This document shows, piece after piece, positions 36,442 through 46,870 of a stretch of DNA of 64,000 bases; position 1 is the stretch's first letter, and every line of letters starts with the position of its first letter. The notes below the pieces were generated by a model. That model worked only from the letters and a program-made list of their open reading frames with translations. It had not been told where the DNA came from and made no database searches. The translations under genes and the position numbers were made by a program. Location: contig NZ_CP078145.1 in assembly GCF_019222765.1 (NCBI RefSeq), positions 8,494,001-8,558,000 of the forward strand, given 5' to 3'. The stretch is from Nocardia iowensis (GTDB lineage Bacteria > Actinomycetota > Actinomycetes > Mycobacteriales > Mycobacteriaceae).

Positions 36442-37139
36442 TCAGTGTTTGTTCGCGTCGGCATCAGCGTCCGATGCCTCTGCCTGATCGGCTGCGGGCT
36501 GCTCGTCCGCACCCTGATCTGCCACGCCATCGGTTACCCCGACGAGCGCGTGCCGAAGCACCCGTTCGCCGAACCGATAGCCCTTGCGCATGACGACGCC
36601 GATCACCGGATCGTGCCCGGAACCCTCGTGCTGTACGGCCTCGTGCAGGGTCGGGTCGAAAGGCTCACCCGCCGAACCGAATTCCTCCAGTCCCTGCTTG
36701 TGCAGCGCGGTGGCCAGCTTGTCGGCCACCGACTTGAGCGGTCCGGCGTCCAGGTCACCGTGCGCCCGTGCCCGATCGAGATCGTCGAGCACGCCGAGCA
36801 ATTCGGTGACCACGGCCGCCTTGGCGGTGTCGATCGCGGTCTTGCGGTCGCGTTCGACCCGGCGCCGGTAGTTGGCGTATTCCGCGGTCAGCCGCTGCAG
36901 GTCGGCGGTGCGCTCGGCGAGCTCGCCGCTGATGGTGTCGGCCAGGACGTCCGCACCGGCCGCACCGTTCCCGCCGTCCGGCTCGGGCCCCGCGGCGGCA
37001 CCGTCGGCCGCCGCGGGCTCACGCACGTCACCCGGTTGGTCGCTGTGCGGGTCCCGTTCCTCCGGATCAATCCTGCGATTGTCGACGAAGGTGATCGGCT
37101 CTTGCTCGGAGTCGCGCTGCTCCGAATTGTTGCCGTTGG

Positions 37140-37143
<4 letters not shown>
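36442..37143 (-). CDS. grpE: Nucleotide exchange factor GrpE
   Basis: A 233-residue GrpE that releases ADP from DnaK. The first about 75 residues are acidic and disordered ([20 protein letters not shown]). The long helix ([20 protein letters not shown]) and the C-terminal beta domain with [18 protein letters not shown] and [20 protein letters not shown] are typical. A further acidic tail (about 25 residues, ending ADADANKH) extends beyond the conserved domain. The GTG start lies in a GTGA overlap with the dnaK stop, so the two proteins are translationally coupled. Confidence 0.95.
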
Positions 37144-38987
<1,844 letters not shown>

Positions 38988-39339
38988 TGTTGTTCCTCCT
39001 ATTTGACGTACTTATCGGTGTCGGTGCCGGGCGAGTGTCGCCCTGCGGCCAGGTCTCCCTGTGCCGCGGGACCTCGCCCCAAGCACCTGACGGAGCACGG
39101 TCCCAGCAACGCTGAGCGTGGTCGGCTCAATCCTGCCCTCGATTATCTCCGAGGTCAACTCAAACTTGAGTCCGACACACTCAACGTCGTCGAATAGCTC
39201 AACGGCTGACCGGCGCGGATCATTCCCGAACCCCGGCACAAATCTTCGCTGTTGCGATTTCGGCACCGGGCCGAGCCCGACGACTCGTGGTGCAATGGCA
39301 CGCGCGGCGGGTGTGAGCCCGACGGAAAGGAGTTGCCCA
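38988..39339. other. dnaK / AgpS-like divergent control region
   Basis: About 350 bases between divergent genes. It contains the HAIR operator (39165-39185), an extra ACTCAA-ac-TTGAGT half-site pair and a GATAAT -10-like hexamer on the minus strand (39147-39142). The plus side carries the AAAGGAG ribosome site of the flavoprotein gene at 39326-39332. No gene is apparent between. Confidence 0.5.
39158..39185. promoter_or_regulatory. HAIR element (HspR operator) before dnaK, with extra half-site
   Basis: CTTGAGT-N7-ACTCAAC (39165-39185) matches the HspR consensus at 13 of 14 positions. Immediately left, ACTCAA (39158-39163) pairs with the same TTGAGT as a second, tighter inverted repeat, so more than one HspR dimer could bind. 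Confidence 0.85.
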
Positions 39340-40944
39340 GTGTCTGCGAAGACCCGGTCATGGTGGGGTTGGGGGAACGTCGAGGATGCGGTTGTCGGGG
39401 CGGAGCGGGCGGCGCTGACGGCGCGGGTCGCGGCGATACTGCCCGGCACCGATCTGACCGCGCACGAGCCACCTGCCATCGCCTCGCTCGCCCTGCCGGA
39501 ACCGCGCATCGCGGTGCCGGACGCGCTGACCGGGCTGGTTTCGCTGGACCCCGCCGATCGTGCGGCGCACGCGCACGGGCAAGCGTTCCGCGATGTGGTG
39601 CGGAATCTGCTCGGCGACGTGGGCACTCCGCCCGATCTCGTCGTCCGGCCACGACGCGAAGCCGATATCGTCGATGTGCTCGACTGGGCGAGTCGCGCCG
39701 ATGTCGCCGTAATCCCGTTCGGCGGCGGCACTTCCGTGGTTGGCGGAATAGAGCCGCGGTTCGACCGTGACTTCGCCGGGGCGGTGAGCCTCGATCTGGG
39801 GGCGCTCGATCGGGTGCTGGAGATCGATACCACCAGTCGCGCGGCCCGGATTCAGGCCGGCGTGTTCGGGCCGGCGCTGGAAGACCAACTGCGCGAAGCG
39901 AAGCTGACCCTGCGGCATTTTCCGCAATCGTTCGAGTTCTCCACACTCGGCGGCTGGCTGGCCACGCGGGCCGGTGGGCACTTCGCGACGCTGTACACCC
40001 ACATCGACGATCTCGTCGAGTCGATGCGGGTGGTGACCCCGGCGGGCATCAGCGAATCGCGCCGGTTACCCGGCTCCGGCGCCGGCCCCGCACCCGATCG
40101 GATGTTCCTCGGCTCCGAGGGAACACTCGGCGTGATCACCGAGGCCTGGGTGCGCTTGCAAGACCGGCCGCGTTGGCGCGCAACGGCTTCGGTGCACTTC
40201 GACGACTACGGCCACGCGGTCGCCGCCACCCGCGCCATCGCGCAGTCCGGCCTGTACCCGACCAACTGCCGACTGCTCGATCCCGCCGAGGCATTCCTCA
40301 ACGCGGGCGCGGCGACCGCGGGTGGGGTGCTGGTCATCGGCTTCGAATCCGCGGATCACCCGACCCGCCCCTGGATGGAGCGCGCCGTCGACCTCGCCGC
40401 GGCGCACGGCGGCGCGCTGCCGGAACCTGTGCGTTATTCGGATTCGAGCACCGCCCCCCGCACCGGCGGCGCCGCCGCCGACACCTGGCGCTCGTCCTTC
40501 CTGCGCATGCCCTACCAGCGCGACGCCCTCGCGGCGCAGTCGATGATTACCGAAACCTTCGAAACCGCCTGCACCTGGGACACATTCGAGGCGCTGAAAG
40601 CCGCCGTGACCGCCGCGGCGAACGAGGCGATCCGCGCGGTCGGTGCGACCGGCGTGGTCACCTGCCGGTTCACCCACGTCTACCCGGACGGCCCCGCACC
40701 CTATTTCGGCATCTACGCCGCAGGGCGGTGGGGCAGCACGGTTGCCCAGTGGGATGAGATCAAAGTTGCTGTCTCGGAGGCGCTGTCGGCCGCCGGTGGC
40801 ACGATCACGCACCATCACGCGGTGGGCCGGGACCATCGGCCGTGGTACGACCGGCAGCGTCCGGAACCGTTCGCGCTCGCGTTGCGGGCGGCCAAGTCCG
40901 CCCTCGACCCGGCAGGCATCCTGAATCCTGGTGTGCTGCTCTGA
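39340..40944 (+). CDS. FAD-linked oxidase, alkyl-DHAP synthase (AgpS)-like
   Basis: A 534-residue flavoprotein of the vanillyl-alcohol oxidase fold. The N-terminus SAKTRSWWGWGNVEDA, the FAD-binding loop IPFGGGTSVVGGIEP (about 125-139) and FGPALEDQLREAKLTLRHFP are characteristic of alkyldihydroxyacetone-phosphate synthases, as is the His cluster TITHHHAVGRDHRPWY near the end. In peroxisomes AGPS forms ether lipids; the actinobacterial AgpS homologue (Rv3107c type) has no firmly assigned substrate. GTG 39340 is supported by AAAGGAG 7 bases upstream, and the earlier open frame is non-coding. It diverges from dnaK and ends facing the MFS exporter gene. Confidence 0.88.
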   Translation: MSAKTRSWWGWGNVEDAVVGAERAALTARVAAILPGTDLTAHEPPAIASLALPEPRIAVPDALTGLVSLDPADRAAHAHGQAFRDVVRNLLGDVGTPPDLVVRPRREADIVDVLDWASRADVAVIPFGGGTSVVGGIEPRFDRDFAGAVSLDLGALDRVLEIDTTSRAARIQAGVFGPALEDQLREAKLTLRHFPQSFEFSTLGGWLATRAGGHFATLYTHIDDLVESMRVVTPAGISESRRLPGSGAGPAPDRMFLGSEGTLGVITEAWVRLQDRPRWRATASVHFDDYGHAVAATRAIAQSGLYPTNCRLLDPAEAFLNAGAATAGGVLVIGFESADHPTRPWMERAVDLAAAHGGALPEPVRYSDSSTAPRTGGAAADTWRSSFLRMPYQRDALAAQSMITETFETACTWDTFEALKAAVTAAANEAIRAVGATGVVTCRFTHVYPDGPAPYFGIYAAGRWGSTVAQWDEIKVAVSEALSAAGGTITHHHAVGRDHRPWYDRQRPEPFALALRAAKSALDPAGILNPGVLL

Positions 40945-40991
40945 TTCGGGGCTCACCTCGAACCTGTCCCGTGATTCGGGTGCATGCCGAC

Positions 40992-41030
40992 ATCGAGCCG
41001 GGAGACTCCGCTGGGAAGTCCCGACTCGAT
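40992..41030. terminator. Hairpin between convergent AgpS-like and MFS genes
   Basis: ATCGAGCCGGGA (40992-41003) pairs with TCCCGACTCGAT (41019-41030) over 12 bases with one mismatch, with a 15-base loop. Its location between two converging stops suggests a shared bidirectional terminator. Confidence 0.6.
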
Positions 41031-41055
41031 CTCGACCTTCGGCTCAAGCTGACTT

Positions 41056-42495
41056 TCAGGTGTGTACGAGTTGCTCGGGGGCCGCCTCGGTGACTCGAAC
41101 CGCACTGCGGCGCAGGCCGGTCGCGGCGATCACGCCCGCCAGGACCGCGGCGACGACCGGAACGATCAGCGCGGTGCGCAGCCCGTCCATCCCGACCTTG
41201 CCCGCATCGACCGCAGCCACATTCACCGCGGTCACCACCGAAATTCCCAGCGCCGCGCCGAATTGGATTGCGGTGTAGAGCAATCCACCGGCCAAGCCGT
41301 GCTCCTCGGCCGCGATATCGTCGGTCCCCGCGATCGTCAACGGGCCGTAGACGAGGGCGAAGGCAATCGCGAGCAGCAGCATCGTCGGCAGCATCGCGAG
41401 GTAGGCCCGGTCGAGATCGGTCGGCAAGAACAGCGCGTAGGCCAGCGCCGCGATCACCGCGCCACCGAGGATCACCCGCACATTGCCGAACTTGCGCACG
41501 AACCATGGCGTCAGCAGCGGCGCCAGCACGGCGTCCAGACCGAGCACCGCCATCGCCAAGCCGGTCTGCACCGTGCTCCAGCCCCGCAACTCCTGGAAGT
41601 ACAGCGTCGCCAGGAATTGGAACCCCATGAACGAGCCGATGAACAGCACCGCGACCAGGTTGGTGCGCACCAGCGAAGCCGACCGCAGGATGCCGAGCCG
41701 GACGAGCGGTGCGGTGGCGCGACGCTCGTTCGCGATGAACAGTGCGAGCACCGCCGCACCCGCGAGGAAGGTCGCGACAGTCAGCGCCGGGCCGTCACCG
41801 GGATGTTCCAGCCGGACGACGCCATAGACGAGCAGCAGCATCGCACCGGTCACCCCGAGCGCGCCGAGCAGATCGAAGCAGCCCCGAACACGTTGCGGCA
41901 CACCGGAATCCCGAACCAGCGCGAACGCCGCCACCAACAGCACGGCCGAAACCAGCACCGGAACGAAGAACACCCAGCGCCAGCCGAACGCGGTCAACAA
42001 TCCGCCGACCACCATGCCGAGCGAGAAACCGCCCGCCGCGACACCCGCGTAGAACATCAGCGCCTTGTCCCGCACCCGGCCCTCGGCGAAGTTCGTGGTG
42101 ATCAGGGAGAGCCCGGCGGGCGCGAGGAAGGCCGCGGCCACCCCGGTCACGAAGCGGGCGGTCAACAGCATCCACCCGGTGGTGGCGAATCCGCCGAGGC
42201 CGGAGAAGACAAGGAATACAGTCAGCCAGAACAGGAACATCCGCCTGCGGCCGAGCAGGTCGGCGGCGCGGCCGCCGAGCAGCACGAATCCGCCGTAGCC
42301 GAGCACATAGGCGGACACCACACCGCTGAGCATCCCGGTTGACAGGCCGAGTTCGGCCCGGATCGACGGCAGCGCCACATTGAGCATCGCGACATCGATG
42401 CCCTCCAGGAATATCGCACCGCACAACACCGCGAGCACGCCCCAGGCACGGCCGGACATTTCCGTAAAGACCTCGGCGGCTCTGGTTTTCACCAT
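41056..42495 (-). CDS. MFS drug:proton antiporter, 14-helix DHA2 type
   Basis: A 479-residue major facilitator with about 14 hydrophobic helices. The start GRAWGVLAVLCGAIFLEGID, helix 2-3 loop GGRAADLLGRRRMFLFWLTV and motif C in AGVAAGGFSLGMVVGGLLTA indicate the EmrB/QacA (DHA2) antiporter group, which exports drugs or metabolites in exchange for protons. The substrate is unknown. ATG 42495 follows GGGGAG by 5 bases; the adjacent GTG is also possible. It is divergent from an HxlR regulator with an 87-base intergenic region containing a 13-base palindrome, so local regulation is very probable. Confidence 0.9.
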   Translation of the reverse strand: MVKTRAAEVFTEMSGRAWGVLAVLCGAIFLEGIDVAMLNVALPSIRAELGLSTGMLSGVVSAYVLGYGGFVLLGGRAADLLGRRRMFLFWLTVFLVFSGLGGFATTGWMLLTARFVTGVAAAFLAPAGLSLITTNFAEGRVRDKALMFYAGVAAGGFSLGMVVGGLLTAFGWRWVFFVPVLVSAVLLVAAFALVRDSGVPQRVRGCFDLLGALGVTGAMLLLVYGVVRLEHPGDGPALTVATFLAGAAVLALFIANERRATAPLVRLGILRSASLVRTNLVAVLFIGSFMGFQFLATLYFQELRGWSTVQTGLAMAVLGLDAVLAPLLTPWFVRKFGNVRVILGGAVIAALAYALFLPTDLDRAYLAMLPTMLLLAIAFALVYGPLTIAGTDDIAAEEHGLAGGLLYTAIQFGAALGISVVTAVNVAAVDAGKVGMDGLRTALIVPVVAAVLAGVIAATGLRRSAVRVTEAAPEQLVHT

Positions 42496-42520
42496 CACGA
42501 CTCCCCAAACAGACTAGGTT

Positions 42521-42533
42521 CCCCACAGTGGGG
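42521..42533. promoter_or_regulatory. Palindromic operator candidate between MFS and hxlR genes
   Basis: CCCCAC-a-GTGGGG is a perfect 13-base inverted repeat centred in the 87-base divergent region. It is 26 bases from the exporter start and 50 bases from the regulator start. It is the best candidate binding site for the adjacent HxlR protein. Confidence 0.55.
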
Positions 42534-42582
42534 TCGGTTACCTCTTGATACCGATGGCAAGTCTGGGGCAGAATCGACCACC

Positions 42583-43023
42583 ATGGAAGAAGGCACTTCG
42601 AAGTCACCAGGGAACTGCGGGGATACCGCCGCTGACTACGACGTTCTCCAGTGGGACACCAGGGTCGACTGCGAGGTGCGCCAGATCCTCGATCGCGTCG
42701 CCGACAAGTGGTCGCTACTGGTGATCGCGCTGCTGGATCAGCAGAGTCTGCGGTTCACCGAGTTGAAACGCAAGATCGACGGCGTGAGCCAGCGGATGCT
42801 CACCCGCACGCTGCGCCACCTCGAACGCGACGGACTGGTCGAGCGCACCGTATACCCGACGGTGCCGCCGCGGGTGGACTACGCGCTCACCCCGCTCGGC
42901 GCCAGCCTGCACACTACGATCAAGGCACTGGTCACCTGGACCGAGGGCCATCAGAACGAAATCGCCGCGGCCCGCAACGCTTACGACCGCCGCGCCACCG
43001 AAGACGCACTCGCGGCCGTCTGA
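42583..43023 (+). CDS. HxlR family winged-helix regulator
   Basis: A 146-residue HxlR-type transcription factor. The conserved core runs from DCEVRQILDRVADKWSLLVI (residues about 27-46) through LRFTELKRKIDGVSQRMLTR and LRHLERDGLVERTVYPTVPP to YALTPLGASL. These proteins bind palindromes as dimers and often respond to aldehydes, quinones or disulfide stress. Only Cys7 and Cys28 are present; the latter, just before the first helix, is at the position used as a redox switch in some family members. It is divergent from the MFS exporter and followed after 30 bases by an alcohol dehydrogenase gene, probably in the same transcript. Confidence 0.92.
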   Translation: MEEGTSKSPGNCGDTAADYDVLQWDTRVDCEVRQILDRVADKWSLLVIALLDQQSLRFTELKRKIDGVSQRMLTRTLRHLERDGLVERTVYPTVPPRVDYALTPLGASLHTTIKALVTWTEGHQNEIAAARNAYDRRATEDALAAV

Positions 43024-43053
43024 TCGCACCACTGTCGATTCGAGGAGTTCGCC

Positions 43054-44214
43054 ATGAGGGCTGCCGTCGTCACCAACGCCGAGTTCGAGGTCGCCGACCT
43101 GCCGACCCCGGTACCTGGGCGCGGGCAGGTGCTGCTCAACGTATCGCGATGCGGCATCTGCGGTTCCGATCTACATGCCCGCACCCATGCCGACGAGATC
43201 GCGGATTTGGCCGTGGCGACCGGCTACGACGCGTTCATGCGGGCAGAGCAGCGGGTGGTGCTCGGACACGAATTCAGTGGTGAGATAGTCGAATACGGGC
43301 CGGGGTGCCGGAAGCGCTGGCGGCCGGGCACGCCGGTGGTGGCGCTGCCGATCGTGCGGCACGGCAAGCAGCCGCACCTGACCGGGCTGTCGGCCGAGGC
43401 GCCGGGCGCCTATGCCGAACAGGTCGTGGTCCAGGAATCGATGACCATGCCGGTGCCGAACGGATTGTCCGCCGAACACGCCGCGCTCACCGAACCCATG
43501 GCGGTGGCCTGGCATGCGGTCCGCAAGGGGCGGGTCGGCAAGGGGCAGACCGCATTCGTGATCGGCTGTGGACCCATCGGCCTCGCGGTGATCTGCATGC
43601 TGAAGGCAGCGGGCGTGCGCACCGTGGTGGCCAGCGACTTCTCCCCGCGCCGTCGGGAACTCGCGACCGCGTGCGGCGCGGACGTCGTGGTCGACCCGGC
43701 CATCGACTCCCCATGGACCGCCGCGCCCGAGCGCGGCCGGATCAAGGGTGTCACCGACATTCTCAGCCTCGGCTTCGACACCATGGACCTGCTGCGCCGC
43801 GTCCCGAAGGTGCCCTGGTGGTACGCCTTTCGCTTCGCGCACACCTTGAACGCGGGCCCGTCCGGCCCGGTGATCTTCGAATGTGTCGGCGTCCCAGGGA
43901 TTCTCGACCACATCCTCGCCGCAGCGCCCCCACTGTCCCGAGTGGTCGTCGTCGGAGTCTGCATGGAAGCCGACCGCATCCATCCGGCCATGGCCATCAA
44001 CAAGGAAATCGAACTCCGCTTCGTCCTCGGCTACGACCCCGGCGAATTCCGCGACACCCTGCACATGCTCGCCGACGGCAAGGTAGACCCGACCCCCTTG
44101 ATCACCGGCACCGTAGGCCTCGACGGCATCGAAACCGCCTTCACCACTCTCGCCAACCCAGAACACCACGCCAAAATTCTGATCGACCCGGCCAGCACCG
44201 CACGCATCCCGTAG
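43054..44214 (+). CDS. Zinc-dependent MDR alcohol dehydrogenase
   Basis: A 386-residue medium-chain dehydrogenase. Catalytic zinc ligands Cys36 (CGICGSDLH), His72 and Glu73 (VLGHEFSGE) and the dinucleotide loop VIGCGPIGLAVICMLKAAG are present. The four-cysteine structural zinc lobe is not, which groups it with the sorbitol/threonine dehydrogenase-like branch lacking structural zinc. An acidic residue at the end of beta-2 (VVASDFSPRR) suggests NAD. An insert around 225-270 (FDTMDLLRRVPKVPWWYAFR) is unusual. AGGAG lies 6 bases before the ATG, and the gene is 30 bases after hxlR. The substrate alcohol is unknown; co-location with an HxlR regulator suggests aldehyde metabolism or detoxification. 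Confidence 0.88.
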   Translation: MRAAVVTNAEFEVADLPTPVPGRGQVLLNVSRCGICGSDLHARTHADEIADLAVATGYDAFMRAEQRVVLGHEFSGEIVEYGPGCRKRWRPGTPVVALPIVRHGKQPHLTGLSAEAPGAYAEQVVVQESMTMPVPNGLSAEHAALTEPMAVAWHAVRKGRVGKGQTAFVIGCGPIGLAVICMLKAAGVRTVVASDFSPRRRELATACGADVVVDPAIDSPWTAAPERGRIKGVTDILSLGFDTMDLLRRVPKVPWWYAFRFAHTLNAGPSGPVIFECVGVPGILDHILAAAPPLSRVVVVGVCMEADRIHPAMAINKEIELRFVLGYDPGEFRDTLHMLADGKVDPTPLITGTVGLDGIETAFTTLANPEHHAKILIDPASTARIP

Positions 44215-44220
44215 CCGAGG

Positions 44221-44865
44221 TCAGTGGGCGGCGTCGAGGACTTCTTCGGCGAGCTTGTCGTCCAGGGTGATTCGGACCAGGGCGGCGGCCAGGTCGGCGG
44301 TGTGGTCTTTCGGGGCGAGGGCGGCGAGCTTGGCCGGGGTGGCGGGGAGCTTGATGCGGTTGGCGCCGCGCAGGGCGCGTTCGTCGAAATGCGGACGGGC
44401 CCATGGCCAGATGTCTTGGACTTCGCGCAGGTAGATATCGCTGCCGGTGGGGCCGATGCCCTGGAACTGTTGCAGGAGTTGGGCGGCGCGTTGGGGGTCG
44501 TGCTCGGCCTCTTCGGCGAGCTTGCGCAAGTCGCCGTCGTAGTGGTCGAGGACCTGAGAAGCGTTGGCGCCGAGGCGGGTGGCGGCGCTCTCGTCGTAGC
44601 GGCGGTAGTGGGCGCGGCCGAGCGCGTCGACGAGTTCCTGCCAGTCGGCGTCGGCGACCCGCTGCGGGGTGCGATAGCCGGTCGCGATCAACTCTCTGGT
44701 CGCGGCCACCGCGATGTCGGCGGAGATTCTGGTGCTCAGCAGTTCGGCGAGCATGAGCAGTTGGAACAATGGCGCGGGCTTGTCGGCCAGTTGAATACCC
44801 GCCTCGGCGGCGTACCCCGTCCCGGCTCGGTCCAGCAGCGCGTTCACTACTTTCTGTTGACTCAT
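44221..44865 (-). CDS. Helix-hairpin-helix DNA glycosylase/endonuclease III-like protein
   Basis: A 214-residue all-helical protein related to the HhH-GPD superfamily. A helix-hairpin-helix motif lies at about residues 130-155 (LLQQFQGIGPTGSDIYLREV), and the N-terminal helical bundle reads LFQLLMLAELLSTRISADIA, like endonuclease III. It has no C-terminal four-cysteine iron-sulfur cluster, and the usual catalytic Lys just before GIGP is replaced by Gln. Base-excision activity is therefore uncertain; it may only bind DNA. A GAGGAGG ribosome site precedes the ATG. It is convergent with the alcohol dehydrogenase (6 bases apart). Confidence 0.78.
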   Translation of the reverse strand: MSQQKVVNALLDRAGTGYAAEAGIQLADKPAPLFQLLMLAELLSTRISADIAVAATRELIATGYRTPQRVADADWQELVDALGRAHYRRYDESAATRLGANASQVLDHYDGDLRKLAEEAEHDPQRAAQLLQQFQGIGPTGSDIYLREVQDIWPWARPHFDERALRGANRIKLPATPAKLAALAPKDHTADLAAALVRITLDDKLAEEVLDAAH

Positions 44866-44968
44866 CGCGACCTCCTCGTTCGGGTACCGGTCGCGTACCC
44901 GACGGCACCGGATTCACACCGAGCGCCGCACATGCGTCCGAGTTACGAGGAAGGTGCATGTTCGTCGT

Positions 44969-46201
44969 TCACGGTTTGCGGGCCGGAGCGGTCTCGTAGG
45001 CGCGGTAGTCCTTGGCCGGAATGGTGCGAGCGACCTTTTGCGGAGCACCACCGATGAGGCCACGCCAGGGCAGGTAAGGCAGCAGACGGACATTGACGTC
45101 GCGCCACCAGATCATCGAATTGGTCGGCGGCGCATACCATTTGCCGACGCCCTCGGCGAAGGTCTGGCAGGCCTCGACCAGCGGCAGCAGCTCCTGCCGA
45201 TACCGGGCGAAGGCGACGGTGTGGTCGCCACCGGCAGCGGCGAGTTCCCCGGCCAGGAGGTAGGCGCCGACCAGGGACAAATTCGCGCCCTGACCGGACA
45301 GCGGCGCCGCGCAGTAGCCCGCATCGCCGACCAACGCGATCCGCCCCTTGGACCAGGTGTCCATCCGGATCTGCGTCATGGCATCGAAGTAGAAATCCTC
45401 GGCATCGTCGAGATGTTCGAGCAGGCGCGGCACTGCCCAGCCGGCGTCGGCGAAGGTGTCCGCGACAATCCGCTTCTGCTGCTCGATGTCGCGGTAGTCG
45501 TAGTCGAGCTGGGCCGACTCGAAGGCGAAAATCGCTTTGGCTTCGGTGTTTCCGCGGGCACTGTAGCTGCCCGCGATCTTGCCGGGGAGGTTGTAGTCCA
45601 ACTCCCAGTGGTCCAGTTCGAGCAGGTTCGGAGTGGTGTAGATCGAGATGTAGTAGCCCATGTGCCGGAGGAAGTCCGCCTCCGGGCCGAACACCAGCTT
45701 GCGGGTGTTCGAGTGCACGCCGTCGGCGCCGATGACCAGATCGAAGCTGCGCGACTCGGCCCGCGCGAAGGTGACGTGCACGCCGTTCTCGTCCTCGGTG
45801 AGCGAGGTGATGCTGTCCCCGAAGAGGTATCCGACATCGTCGCGGGTGGCCTCGTACAGCACCCGGGCCAGATCGCCGCGTTGGATCTCGCAGTCACCGC
45901 CCGCGCCGACACCGTTGAACACCTCACTGCTGATGTTCGCCCGCGGCTTGCCCGCGGCGTCGACATAGGAGGTGCCGCGCTTGCCGGTGCTGTGTTCGTG
46001 CACCCGCCCGAGCAGTCCCATCTTCCGAATCACCTCGGTGCCGGTGCCGAGCACGTCGATCGCCTGACCGCCGTCGCGCAGCGCGGGTGCGCGCTCGACG
46101 ATCGTCGGGGCGAAGCCGTAGCGGTTCAGCCAGAACGCCAGCGCGGGTCCGGCGATGCTGGCACCGGATATGAGGACGGTCTTGGGGACTTCGCTACTCA
46201 T
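44969..46201 (-). CDS. FAD-dependent monooxygenase (TetX/PHBH type)
   Basis: A 410-residue group A flavoprotein monooxygenase. FAD binding is seen in VLISGASIAGPALAFWLNRY (residues 9-28, a Ser/Ala-modified GxGxxG), FDLVIGADGVHSNTRKLVFG (DG motif) and GRIALVGDAGYCAAPLSGQG (GD motif). Such enzymes hydroxylate aromatic compounds or inactivate antibiotics with NAD(P)H and oxygen; the tetracycline-inactivating and rifampicin monooxygenases are in this superfamily, but no substrate can be inferred. It diverges from a TetR gene, with a large palindrome in the 65-base gap. The protein has no membrane segment. Confidence 0.88.
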   Translation of the reverse strand: MSSEVPKTVLISGASIAGPALAFWLNRYGFAPTIVERAPALRDGGQAIDVLGTGTEVIRKMGLLGRVHEHSTGKRGTSYVDAAGKPRANISSEVFNGVGAGGDCEIQRGDLARVLYEATRDDVGYLFGDSITSLTEDENGVHVTFARAESRSFDLVIGADGVHSNTRKLVFGPEADFLRHMGYYISIYTTPNLLELDHWELDYNLPGKIAGSYSARGNTEAKAIFAFESAQLDYDYRDIEQQKRIVADTFADAGWAVPRLLEHLDDAEDFYFDAMTQIRMDTWSKGRIALVGDAGYCAAPLSGQGANLSLVGAYLLAGELAAAGGDHTVAFARYRQELLPLVEACQTFAEGVGKWYAPPTNSMIWWRDVNVRLLPYLPWRGLIGGAPQKVARTIPAKDYRAYETAPARKP

Positions 46202-46219
46202 GAGGAGAACTGTACGTAT

Positions 46220-46254
46220 GTCTTAGGCATATGCGCAAGACAAATGCCTAAGAC
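46220..46254. promoter_or_regulatory. TetR-type operator between monooxygenase and regulator genes
   Basis: GTCTTAGGCAT (46220-46230) and ATGCCTAAGAC (46244-46254) form a perfect 11-base inverted repeat with a 13-base spacer, filling most of the 65-base divergent region. Extra internal symmetry (TCTT...AAGA at 46221-46240) suggests two overlapping dimer sites. Confidence 0.75.
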
Positions 46255-46266
46255 GGTTGCGCTAGC

Positions 46267-46842
46267 ATGTCGGCTATGGGAAACCGAGAGGATCTGCTGG
46301 CAGGCGCGCGGCGCTGCCTGTTCGAGAAGGGCTACGCCCGCACCACCGTGCGCGATATCGCGACCGCCGCGGGCGGGGTCAGCATGGCGGCCATCGGCTA
46401 CCACTTCGGGTCCAAAGAGGCACTGCTGAACGAGGCACTCGCCCAGGCGAACCGCGAGTGGGGCGTCGAACTCGAACGCGTGCTGACCGACGCGGCGCGG
46501 CCCGAGGCGACGCCGCTGGACCGGTTCGCGACGAACTGGACGGCGGTCATCGACTCGATCGGCACTCATCGCGGCCTATGGGCGGCCACCTTCGACACCA
46601 TTGCCCAGGCCGGGCACGATCCGGCGACCAGGGATCAGCTCGCGGCCGGCCTGGCCGAGGCGCGCAGCGGTCTCGCCCGCCTCTTCGAGCACATCGACGA
46701 AGCCGACGAGACGAAGGGTCGCGCGATCGGCACCTTCTACCAAGCCTTACTGACCGGCTTGGCCGCCCAGTACTTGATCGATCCCGAGCACGCACCGACC
46801 GGCGCGGACCTGGCGGAAGCGCTGCGCAGAATCACCGAGTAG
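46267..46842 (+). CDS. TetR family repressor
   Basis: A 191-residue TetR-type regulator. The N-terminal helix-turn-helix (LLAGARRCLFEKGYARTTVR, GGVSMAAIGYHFGSKEALLN) lies at residues about 9-55. The C-terminal ligand and dimerisation domain is helical, with FEHIDEADETKGRAIGTFYQ near residue 140. It probably represses itself and the divergent monooxygenase by binding the 46220-46254 palindrome and releases it on binding a substrate-like compound. Two ATGs (46267 and 46276) are possible starts. Confidence 0.92.
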   Translation: MSAMGNREDLLAGARRCLFEKGYARTTVRDIATAAGGVSMAAIGYHFGSKEALLNEALAQANREWGVELERVLTDAARPEATPLDRFATNWTAVIDSIGTHRGLWAATFDTIAQAGHDPATRDQLAAGLAEARSGLARLFEHIDEADETKGRAIGTFYQALLTGLAAQYLIDPEHAPTGADLAEALRRITE

Positions 46843-46870
46843 CAGGTTCACCGAGTAAGCGACCGCCGAC

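Noticed and set aside
44960..46429. Plus-strand open frame opposite the flavin monooxygenase
   Set aside because: It would run into the TetR gene in another frame and has no motif; the minus-strand protein shows all three FAD motifs.
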